DNA of 64,000 bases, from NCBI GenBank assembly GCA_019096195.1, contig JAGTXK010000027.1, positions 620,001 to 684,000 on the forward strand, written 5' to 3'. Made by a program: the position numbers and the translations under genes. Shown here in pieces: positions 54,981 to 64,000 of this stretch (position 1 is the first letter of the stretch; each line of letters opens with the position of its first letter). Origin of the DNA: Boletus sp. NGJ (Eukaryota > Basidiomycota > Agaricomycetes > Boletales > Boletaceae). The notes under the pieces were generated by a model. The model ran no database searches, had not been told where the DNA came from, and saw only the letters and a program-made list of their open reading frames with translations.

Positions 54981-57900
54981 TCACTTGACATGGAGCTTCA
55001 CCATCGCATTCTCCAGGCAGGTGATGACCTCGGAATTCAACGACCTCGAGACCTGCCATATACCCGGGGCCAACGGTTGACTCAAAATCACCTCGGCACC
55101 CCTGGCGGATCCTTCCAGTGGAACGGCGTGATCGCCCACTTGCTCTGGATGAATAGGGACGAGATAGATGATCGGTACCTCCACCATGGTGCCCGCTCGA
55201 CCTGGGTCGATGTACTCAATGGTAATGAGTGTGTCCCCGGGGGTGCGGAAGACGTTGGTCACGAAGCCTTTGGCACCATTGAGCTCGCCACCATGCCAGC
55301 GGCCCAATGTCCCACTGATTTCCATCAGCACCTTCTTGTCTTGGAAAATTGGATCCAGTAACCAGTTGGGAGCTGAAAACGGTTCACGTGAGATATTATT
55401 TTTTGATTGACCGGTGGTTGCTCACTCGAATCATCGTCGTCCGTAGCCAAGACCCCCGGTGTCGGTGCTGAATGCATAAAGCTTGCCGACCCCATGGTGC
55501 GAGGCGTCGGCGCACTTGAGTATAACGCAGCTGGAGTCGGAGCAGCAAACGGTGTTGGAGCAGCCGCTGGTGTCGGTGCAGACTTTTATCGAGCAAATAA
55601 GCTGCAGCAGATACCTGTGACTTGGTGGTACTTACCCATGAGTAATTTGCGTCGGCTGGCCGCGCAGGTGACGTGTTGCCCCACGCGTTATTAGTATCCG
55701 AAGAACCACCTCCCCATCCTGCACCCCAACCCGGACGAGGCGTTCTGCCACCATCGTTAGCCCAGTTCGGGGAAGAATTACTGTTCGCGTATGTGTCAGG
55801 AGTCCGTGAGGAGGCATTCCACGCGGGTGTTTTATTGCCTTCCTGATATGGATTAGGCGTCCGCGAAGAAGCATTCCAAGCCGGTGTCTTGGCACCATCC
55901 TGGTATGGGTTAGGCGTACGTGACGAGGCGTTCCAAGCGGGAGTCTTGCCACCGTCACCAGGGGCTCTTCCATCACCATTCGCGTACGGATTTGGTGTGC
56001 GACCACTTCCCCATCCGGGTGTGCGGCCACCGGTCGCTTGCGCATAAGGGTTGGGTGTTCGTGCTGGTGCTCCTGGAGCCTTGAAACCACCTTGTCCATA
56101 ATTCGGGTTAAAAGGCTTGTTAAGCGGAATGAGCGTTCCATCGGGTCTGAGACGAGGGAATTGAGAATCACGAGGTCAGGGCTCATACGCGTGACTCACA
56201 ATTTGCGGTGGAGCTTTTGCTTGTCGATGGTAATGACCTTGTTTCCAGTGTGTAGCTCTACGCGTGCAAAGTTTCCGTTGGTATCTTTGATGATCCCGAC
56301 GTAGCCTTTTTGCGGACCCTTGACGACAGCGACAAGGACACCAATATCTCGATCTCGAGGACCGCGGCCCATGGCAGAGCCAACCATGCCTCCTGAGGTT
56401 ACACCGCCGGCTACATGTGGGTTCATCTTACCAAGGTCTGTACCTGGTTTGACAAGGTTTCCCTTTGGTGCCAATGAAGCCAGGGAGCGAGCACGGGTGA
56501 CAAATACACCACCGTTCTCGGGAACATCACGGTTGTGTAAGAAAGCAAAGAATGATTGATGAATGTGAAGCACTCTGCCTTTACGACTCTGTGGAACGTC
56601 TGAGAACGGGTCAGCGATTTTAGTGTAAACGCACCTCTCCATCCACTTCTCGGACATTGTCATTGACTCGAAGCTCGTGACCCTCAGAGTCGGTTGCTAT
56701 TGCACGGTTGGAATCCCTACGCATGGATATCTGATGAGGTTGGACAAGCCGCACTTGACCGTTCTGGTCAAGCACTCGGAAGGAGTCGCGTTCAGTCTTG
56801 TAGATGACTCCCACCGTTTGAAGACTAAAGACTCCATCACTATCAAGGAAGTCGTCACAAAGTGTGCACTTACTCGAGTTGAACCAGATCATGCAACTCG
56901 TAGTTACCCACGACGTTCGTGCCGGAACCCACCTCGGCAGCCTCTCGGAGATCCTTCGAGAACACAGAAACCTGGATGGAAACTTTGTGAACATAGAGAG
57001 ACACTACGAACGTATGGACCTACCTCCTGCATTGACATATCGGAAAGAAACGTGACTACGTTGTCAGAAACAGACACCACAAGACCAGTTTCGTCTGCGT
57101 TCTGACCGGTCATCACTTTGACATGGTCACCCGGTTTGAATCGTTTGCGGACGCTGCGTGCTGGAACGTCAACTTTTTGGCCGTCAATATCCACGCCGAC
57201 TGCAGTGAGGGTGACGACGTCCTGGTTGATCGAATCGACAACGCCATGTACACCGGCTTGTTCTCCCTCAAAGACTTCGACGTGGTCTCCAGGTTGGAGG
57301 ACAGAGATCGCAGCCTTCCGCGATGCTTCTGCAATAATAGAAAGGTCAACCGGATTCTCGTTCTCTGCACCGTCTTGTCCTCGGGTAAAGCGCGTGATTT
57401 CATCCAGAGTGGGATTAACATCGTCCAGTTGTAGCGCCGAGAGTTTGAAGTCTTTTTCAATAAAGCCGTCCTTGTACGTGTCATTTTGGAAGACGTAGAC
57501 TTGATTCCGTTTGGAGACCTGTTTGCGACCATACACCTTGACTACTTCTTCATAATTGAAGAACCGTTGGGGAGGTCGCATTGTGGAAATACCAGTGGCA
57601 GCTTTCTTCCGCTTCCGTCCGTCCACGCTCGCGTCGTCCCTCGGGTTAAGATCAATACGAGGGATGAATTTAAGCCCAACATCCTCGCCATTCTCAGTTA
57701 TGTCCATGACTTGTGCAAGGTCGCCCTGGTATTTTCCGCGCTTTATACGAACCCATGCTCCGGGAGTGACCGTCAAGTCTTGCTTCTTGATTTGCAAAAG
57801 GCTGGCCATTTCCTCGATGGGCACCAAAGTGATACCACGGCTAGGATAGACACCGACGAGACCTTTGCATGCCTGGTTGACCTGTTGGGCGCTACGAGCC

Positions 57901-58746
57901 TCCACGTATATCATCCCCGGCAAAGAGTCTCGTTCGAAAGCCGATAATATCGAAAGCGGTTGAGCCGTATATTCGAGATCAATCGCCTTGCGCATGAGAC
58001 TGAACACAATGTCTCGCTCCCGTCCGGGCTGAAAAGGAAGGCTGAGTGAGGTTATAAAGCTGTATTGTACTGGTACACTACCTTGACTCTGACTTGCCAT
58101 AAGCTCGCATCATGCACTGAGGGCATGAGCAAGCGTTGTGGAACCTCATTCATGTCACCTGTATACCGTACAGCGGCTCGTCCATAGCGCTCGTGTAGAT
58201 TTTGCGCAATTTTGGCCAGGTCTTGATCGTTCAGTTCTCTCTCTCGGCGATCAAGTCGAGCGTTAACAGCTGCTCTTCGATTCACATCCTCGTCGTCCCC
58301 CTCAAGACCGGCGTCCGCAATGAACTCATCTAGACGAAGGTAGTTAGGATTGTGGTGGCAGTGATCCGACATCAAGACAAACCACCGCCAGCTTCTTCTT
58401 CTTCTTCTTCCTCCTCTTCCTCTGTGTCGACCTCGGCCTCTACATCGAGGAAGCGGTTGACTGCATTGCGTTTGTGACGGTGCTACATGGATGTAGTCTG
58501 AATGAGCCTGAAAACTGTGTCGCGAAGAACCCGAACCTTTGCACGTTTCCTCCCGCGGTAATCTTCTTCGTCTTCGTCCTGATCCTCGTCCTCTTCGTCG
58601 TCAGACAGTGCATCGTAAATAGACCCTCGAGACTTTCCGCTTTTACGCTCCGGCTGAGTTCGCTCTACCTCTTCCTCCTCCTCGTTCTCGGGTTGCACAG
58701 GATCAGATTCCAGATCCTGCATCGCGTAGTCGTCGTCCACGTCCAT
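54981..58746 (-). CDS. SPT5: Transcription elongation factor SPT5
   Basis: DSIF subunit that with SPT4 clamps RNA polymerase II. Start MDVDDDYAMQDLESDPV; acidic N-terminus including a Glu run; basic RGRKRAK and RHKRNAVNRFLDVEAEV; NGN domain from PGRERDIVFSLMRKAIDLEY to GLVGVYPSRGITLVP; KOW motifs at PGAWVRIKRGKYQGDLAQV, PGDHVEVFEGEQAGVHGVV, PGDHVKVMTGQNADETGLV and IGVLVAVVKGPQKGYVGI. A C-terminal repeat region (about 55500-56075) with units such as KTPAWNASSRTPNPYQ follows, then a last KOW-like domain (GRWHGGELNGAKGFV) ending MVKLHVK. The repeats are phosphorylated and bind the RTF1 Plus3 domain in known systems; RTF1 lies 40 kb away here. Multiple GT-AG introns. The last domain starts soon after the Harbinger edge (135 bp), so its 3' UTR may meet the transposon. 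Confidence 0.95.
55500..56075 (-). repeat. SPT5 C-terminal repeat region
   Basis: Three near-perfect repeats around KTPAWNASSRTPNPYQ flanked by variants (RTPGWGSGRTPNPYA, RTPRPGWGAGWGGG) and, after an intron, APTPAA/APTPRT motifs. The TP sites are the likely kinase targets. Confidence 0.85.
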
Positions 58747-58885
58747 TAGGCCGAGGTAGTGGTGGTACAAAGAAAGGTAGACTTTGAGGATGAGTGGAAC
58801 TGGGTGACTGTTCACGTTTCTGATTAGTCAGCCTCCCACTTTCGTCCGTCGGTAAGACCGTAAGTTACCGTAATATGCCGCTAGG

Positions 58886-60609
58886 ATGGCCCAATTCCCC
58901 GAACTCCCACTCGACCTGCTGCCAGTAATTTTCGACTTTGTTCTAAAGCCTCAGCATATATTCACACTATGTCTTGTGAATAAAGCGTTCAGCAGATTTG
59001 CGACCCCTTTGCTGTATCGTTGTGTGTTCATCTTTGCATGGTATAAAGAAGCAAAGACCAAGGTCGGTCCTGGACTGAAATTGCATTGCACAAGCCGCTG
59101 GATAGCGCTCTCCACGCAGGTTATCTTGCTCTTCCGGACCCTATCTACATGTCCTCATCTCGCCCGTTATGTAGAGAAATTAGGCGAGTCGCGTTGATCT
59201 GACTAGCTACTTCAATCTCTCACTGTCCTTGGTAGAGATCAGAGACTTTCCGAAGGCTCTGTCCGCCGACGGACACTCTGAATTACTACAGCTGTGCGCT
59301 CAAGGGGTCAGAAATTGCGTCAACCTTAAGTCTTGTACATGGACCAGGGACGGATCCCTTCATTCTACCGTGCTCGAGTCTCTTGGCGGGTGTCCACAGT
59401 TGCATGAGTTAGAGATTAATGGACACGACAGTGGATATGATCCAACTTTACTCACTCGATTTTCTCGTTTGAGCAAGATTTCGTTGATTATGCCCAGTGC
59501 TCACGTTCTAGACATTTTTCCCACCTGGATGTCAATCACAGGTGAAACACTACGCAGCCTCACGATCATCTGTAAGGTGAGGTGGTACACGCCAATCCAA
59601 ACCACATAGTGAGTGATAACCTGTTGGCAGGCATCAACCCTGGTGACCGATCCGTTTCTGGTACATCTTGCGCCGAACCTTCAACGTCTGGAGTACCTGT
59701 ACATCATCGGGTGTCCCAAAGTAACCCATCTGGGTATCGGGACAGTCGCCTCCGCCAACAAGAGCGGGCTTATCGGGATAGGCCTCGAGGGTGTCTCACA
59801 GTCATTCGTACGTGTTCGCGCGCGTTCTTAGCCCGCTTGTCTTAGTCTGCGTCCGGCAGGATATGTCTGCGTTCAAAGCCACATGTCTCCATAACGACGC
59901 ATTCAGACGGTTAAGAGCAATCACGCTGACCGTCCACATCCTGTACATGCCTCTGGCCGAGTGGACTCGTGACGTTGGAGAGCTCTTATCTTCCGCCCCG
60001 CTGGAGCTTTTTTCGATATATTCCACAAGTGCTTCGACATGGACCCCCATACTAGATGGATTCTGGAAACGTGTAGTGGCGAGACACGGTCAGCGACTGA
60101 GAAGGTTCTCTGTCCATCGTATGCAGATTAGTCTCGCCGCATTGGAAGTGATTTGTTCGCAATGCCTGCTGCTGGAGGAATTATTTATAGTAGTGGAACA
60201 ACGCGAACTAGTAAGTCCCTAGCTGATCGTTATCGTGCTGCTGCATGCGAAATAAACATATAAATTTTTTGCAGGACGATGCGGCCCGCCTGTTTGCGTT
60301 GGCAAAGAAACTTCGCACACTTCACATCAACTTTCCGCTGAGTGAATCCTCAATGGTGTCTCTACCCAAGCTGATGGAGAGGGCGGTCTCGATCGTATCC
60401 GTTTGTTCTCCAACACTTGCTCACATTGGATGTAACACACGAGTATGGCAGGTGAGAGTGGCGTGCGTTACTCTGGATGGTTTTCTTACTTCGCTAAGGT
60501 CAAGAGAACTGTCCATGAGGATGAGAACGGCGAGAAATATGTTATACCAGCGCTAGCTCCGCAGGAGAACCCGGATATTCCTGAACAGTTCCTTGTCATT
60601 AGAGCGTGA
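58886..60609 (+). CDS. F-box-like protein, hypothetical
   Basis: Starts MAQFPELPLDLLPVIFDFVL then KPQHIFTLCLVNKAFSRFAT, a clear F-box-like motif (PLDLLPVIFDF...LVNKAF). LRR-like lines follow, such as CPQLHELEINGHD, FSRLSKISLIMPSA, NLQRLEYLYIIGCPKVTHLG and RLRAITLTVHILYMP, and the end is FLVIRA. Introns near 59075, 59195, 59580, 59810, 60210 and 60450 are inferred. A role as substrate receptor of an SCF ubiquitin ligase is likely but unproven. It shares the phrase IGCPxxTHxxxG with the F-box-like gene at 20658, so the two may be distant relatives. It is divergent from SPT5 with 139 bp between starts. Confidence 0.72.
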
Positions 60610-60877
60610 GCTTGGGGTCGCGTGTGAGTTTTTGAAGTCGTGGGGTTGAATTTTGCATCGTGTTCAAGGGTCCTGTGGGGTGCTTATATTTCACCGTGAT
60701 CACTGTCAGACGATATGTTGATCCAAGCAGTGATACCGAGTTGTGCTTGCAAGCTGTGACTTAGGAGAGATCTTAACCAGAATTAGATAGGCCAAACACG
60801 TGTAGCTGGGCAGAGTGGCTATAATGGTGTCAGCTGGATGCTGGCCGACATTCTCCTCCTCTCCCTTGTCCTCAACC

Positions 60878-62319
60878 ATGGAATCCGTGGGCCCTGTATC
60901 AACGAGCACTTCAACAATACGAGCATTGCACCCACGACAAGAACATCACGCTAGTTCTATTAGTTCAGTCAGCGCTTCGCAGCCATCGTCACCTCGGTCG
61001 ACTGCACTACTTTCGCCTCCCGACAGCCCATCAGAGTCGATATCGTCGTTGCCGTCCGTCGGATCCTCCTTCTTTTTCTCTTCTGCAGCTGCCAGTCCCC
61101 CACATTCCCATCCTCAATCCGACCATGCCAAGGAATACACACAGGGGCTCATCATTCCGTCTCTGACCCTCCCAGAGGCCCTTCCGCCACCAACGCAGTA
61201 CGGAAAGACCCTGGGAGACATTCGGTTACTTGTGATTGGGGATGCTGTTGAAGATCACAGTCTAGTGTCCAGTCTGTTGTTGGCTGACAACGAGGACGTG
61301 GTGGACACCAGTGAGTGGGAAGCAATCAGCGACGGTTTCGTGCTACGCGCTTCGACAGACTGGATTGAACACAAGGATGCGCATGGACTCGAGAAATTTG
61401 AACCATCACGGAACATTGAGCTTATTGTCCGTCACAACATTCAGGATGATGTACGCGTGCCACAGCTCGTTGTGAATTAATGCTGATGAACGGATGGTTA
61501 CCAGCCTTCGTCCGTACTGCCAGCCATCCATTCACCATGCCATTCTCTACTGGAAATAATCGATCAACGCTGCCAGCCGTCAGTCGCCCTGGCCAACCTG
61601 ATCGCCTCACCGTGGACCCCGTTATACACCGCTCTTATAATTCTGACAGATTTAGGTGAGCAAGCCACTCGTCTCCGTCTTCCTGTTCATTTGCAGAAGC
61701 CAATCCTACTCTGTGCACAGGACCTTCTAGCTCCGAAAATGAAATTATTGACACGCTTACACCTCATATTCCTGTTATCGTGCTTCGCCATGGCTTGGAC
61801 CAGACCAAATTCCCTTCACGACCTCACATGTCTTCCTTCAGACCTTCCTCACCCTCGTCGCTCCGCAATGGCTTATTCCGATCACCAGAGACGCTTTCAT
61901 CCTTGCGCTATGAGGCAGCTGAACGGTTCCTGCGTTGGCGGGAAGTCGAGCGCGCAGTAGAAAATATTGCTACAAGCCATCGCGAAACGGCACACTACGT
62001 TGCCGAGAAGCCACAGGGTTGGGACAAGGCCAGGTGGGAGGCTGAGTGGGAGGTACGACTATCCCAGGACGTCGCTGCTCGTGCCAGAGAAAACACTGTT
62101 ACAACTCGGCCTGACGCGATCAGTCCGCCCGTCCCTTGTGTCGATCCCTTGCATCTTTCCAGTTTGCTATCGTTGTCTCTTTCTCTCATTCAGCCGGTCA
62201 GCGACCATCTACGCAAGAGCATGTCGAGTGCTTGGTCGAAGCTGTCCGACGGTGAGGTGCGAGTTGCATTGCTAGGTAGCTTTTGCATCGGAATTGGGAT
62301 TGGCCTCATGATTCGATAG
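60878..62319 (+). CDS. Hypothetical protein with C-terminal membrane anchor
   Basis: The chosen start is MESVGPVSTSTSTIRALHPR; an ATG at 60815 is also in frame. The first 100 residues are Ser/Pro-rich, then a more ordered part: QYGKTLGDIRLLVIGDAVED, SSLLLADNEDVVDTSEWE and SRNIELIVRHNI. Further exons lead to YEAAERFLRWREVERAVENI, WDKARWEAEWEVRLSQDVAA and a final hydrophobic helix VALLGSFCIGIGIGLMIR at the very end. The last helix plus two residues suggests a tail-anchored protein. The LLVIGD segment recalls a Rossmann-like strand-loop, but I do not recognise a family. Intron positions between 61440 and 61730 are not resolved. Confidence 0.6.
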
Positions 62320-62437
62320 CTTCTCTTTTGCTATTAATGCCGAATTTTGGGACCAGGTTATCCTGTATTATCCACGAAATTTGTTTCCATACAATTTTCT
62401 TTGAACTAGGTGTGGGGAGGCCATGAGCTGGATGTAT

Positions 62438-62534
62438 GGCTCAATGGTCTAGTCGCATGATACGTGCTTCGGGTGACTTCCCCGCCACAACGGTGAAGAT
62501 TTACGTGACCCGGGTTCAATTCCTGGTTGAGTCC
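62438..62534 (+). tRNA. tRNA gene with intron, probably tRNA-Pro(CGG)
   Basis: Acceptor arms GGCTCAA and TTGAGTC pair (one G-U). The D arm follows TGGTCTAGTCGCATGA, and the T arm CCGGGTTCAATTCCTGG is canonical, with discriminator C. The anticodon region CTTCGGG is followed by about 25 nt that should be an intron; CCCCG inside it can pair with the CGGG of the anticodon loop, as in eukaryotic intron-containing tRNAs. By similarity to tRNA-Pro the anticodon is CGG. An alternative stem register would make it TCG (Arg). Internal A- and B-box sequences serve as the promoter. Confidence 0.7.
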
Positions 62535-62862
62535 TTTGATTGCATTGTCATTTATTGCTGGACGCCATTTTTGTTGTCTTTTCTACATTTCCTCCGCTAA
62601 TGATTTTTCCAGCATTTATGGGGATAATTTACCACAAAGGAGGTTCACTGTTGACAGCTATTTACCAAGTCCGTCTGAAACTAACATGACCAAACACGTT
62701 ATACACCGAGTCGGAGTGGCACCACTGGGCGTAGTCTTGGTCCCACCGCTTTCTGGCGAATGGCACGATTGCCAGCGGACACTCGAGACTGGTCGCGTCT
62801 AAGCGCTTGTGAAACCAACCATCGTTCAATTGTGGCAACAATATCCTGTAAGTTACAAACAG

Positions 62863-63974
62863 TCAGACACTGTGAAGTCCTCGATACCAGTAATTCGTCC
62901 AACTCACAGCTATAATCGGTTTCGAACGCGGAGTAGTAGCCCAGAGGTACTCTCCTGTTTCTTTATCCCTCAATGTGATTTCATCTCTGAATTGCATCAG
63001 AGCTGGGAGGTTGCGGTTCTTGCATAGCTTATCGTTGGCTTGGACCATCAATGCATGCATAGCGCACACGCGATCAATGCACTTCTCCCCTCCTGATAGA
63101 AGGGACAAGCAGACATGAATGTCCTTCGCGTTGCATATTCTTGCATCAAACAAGCTCCCTATGAAGCTGGCGATATTGGTACCGTGTGAGGTAGGTGACA
63201 CGGTATTCGCCTGGGTGGATGACACCTCCATCCAGGTCTCGTTCTGTATATTTTCTGCTTCGTTGGCAAAGTTCCAATGATAACAGTCTGCCATATTTAC
63301 TTACCGAGTTCCAGTTGCTCTTAAACGCTGCCAACGACGTGTGGCGAATGGTGATCTCCAGTTCCTTCCCTTCCATGTAAGATACTTTTGCCACCTTTTG
63401 AACAACAGCACGGGCGATACTGGATGCGAGAGGTACGGTTCCCGGTGACGCTACTCCGAACTCGATCAGTGACTCGACAAAGCGTTCCAATCCTTTCGCG
63501 CGGTAGTCCAACAACCATTGGTTGACCATGTCGTGGAACCCCACAGGCGTCGGCGAGGCTCGACTACCGGACGAAAGGCTTCCGTGACCCGAGGAGGGAG
63601 AGCTGCTGGAGGTACATTGGAATGAATCTTCATTGATTTGTCCATTCAACGACCGATCGGGATGGCTGCACCGTGACATCGAATCATCTTCACTCGCGAG
63701 AGAGCCTTGGAGAGCCCGGAATGCCATCACGTCAGGGCGTAGGCGAGTCAGTGACGTCAGCGAGCCAGCCGTCATCGCGACTACTGTTGAGAGACGGATC
63801 GTCCGTCTCAAACGATAGTTCCGTTGGCGTTGGCGGAGGGGCTTGGAGGAATACTAGTCCCGTCTTCATAGACATGGGCAGGACATCCGTCGTTTCGTTT
63901 GGCAGGTCGTTCCACGCAGCGGCCACTTCGGCCGTCGGCAAGGGCAGACTAACCCCTGGGAAGCACTCCTTCAT
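62863..63974 (-). CDS. MIF4G-like helical-repeat protein (hypothetical; near right edge)
   Basis: Exons on the minus strand read MKECFPGVSLPLPTAEVAAA (near the right edge), a Ser-rich part (SFQCTSSSSPSSGHGSLSSG), then HDMVNQWLLDYRAKGLERFV and ESLIEFGVASPGTVPLASSI, and after an intron TNIASFIGSLFDARICNAKD, IHVCLSLLSGGEKCIDRVCA, MHALMVQANDKLCKNRNLPA and RDEITLRDKETGEYLWAT. The paired-helix pattern resembles MIF4G domains of translation factors; this is a pattern judgement, not an identification. The true start may lie beyond the window or be the ATG at 63974. The 3' end is uncertain: a further exon past 62863 is possible through a GTATCG donor. Confidence 0.5.
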
Positions 63975-64000
63975 CCGCTGAACTTTAATCCTCAGTTCGC

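Noticed and set aside
58380-58425. CTT/CTC trinucleotide run that looks like a microsatellite
   Set aside because: It encodes the acidic Glu run of SPT5 on the minus strand, which is normal for the protein.
1-64000. CRISPR arrays, bacterial operons and prophage
   Set aside because: Spliceosomal introns throughout and fungal proteins; no regularly spaced short repeats were seen.

Overview
The window is nuclear DNA from a filamentous basidiomycete. Almost every gene is split by short introns of about 50-60 nt, genes are close together on both strands, and the protein set is fungal (NoxB-type NADPH oxidase, small heme-thiolate peroxidases, MIC12, Rpd3L-type Dep1/Sds3). Protein flavour suggests Agaricomycetes, perhaps near Rhizoctonia/Ceratobasidium; that placement is inference. 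Exon-intron structures were read by eye from conserved protein frames and splice signals, so coordinates give the CDS span from start to stop including introns.

Layout. 0-22.7 kb is a dense housekeeping block: noxB (cut by the left edge), a Nudix protein of the thiamine pyrophosphokinase-related group, the retromer subunit VPS26, an orphan multi-pass membrane protein, the rRNA-processing WD40 protein SOF1/DCAF13, an amidase, the Paf1-complex subunit RTF1, a large low-complexity Dep1/Sds3-like HDAC subunit and an F-box-like gene. 22.9-27.5 kb is a tandem duplication of a heme-thiolate peroxidase gene with an extra 0.9 kb in one unit. 27.5-30.7 kb is gene-poor. 30.7-44.5 kb holds a fungal protein of unknown function with a C-terminal membrane anchor, the tRNA t6A dehydratase TCD1, a Yip1-family Golgi protein, an APC amino-acid transporter with a cytosolic tail domain, a 71-residue membrane protein, MIC10, BRO1 and MIC12. 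44.6-54.8 kb is a nested transposon: a PIF/Harbinger DNA transposon (121-bp terminal inverted repeats, TAA target duplication) whose Myb/SANT-like gene is split by a 7.2-kb Ty3-type chromovirus (360-bp LTRs, CTGGT target duplication). 55-64 kb returns to cellular genes: SPT5, a second F-box-like gene, a tail-anchored unknown, an intron-containing tRNA and a MIF4G-like gene reaching the right edge.

Functional links. RTF1 and SPT5 are partners in RNA polymerase II elongation (the RTF1 Plus3 domain binds the SPT5 C-terminal repeats). VPS26, BRO1 and the Yip1 protein act in endosome and Golgi traffic. MIC10 and MIC12 are both mitochondrial cristae-junction (MICOS) proteins and lie on either side of BRO1.

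Most unusual signals: (1) the LTR element appears to use Tf1-like self-priming, since the 13 nt just after the 5' LTR are the exact reverse complement of 13 nt in the LTR near the expected transcript start; (2) decay of the nested element is dominated by CpG transitions; (3) four GC-AG introns whose donors are forced by conserved protein frames, two in VPS26; (4) apparent single-base frameshifts in RTF1 and an F-box gene that look like assembly or allele errors; (5) the MIC10-BRO1-MIC12 neighbourhood.
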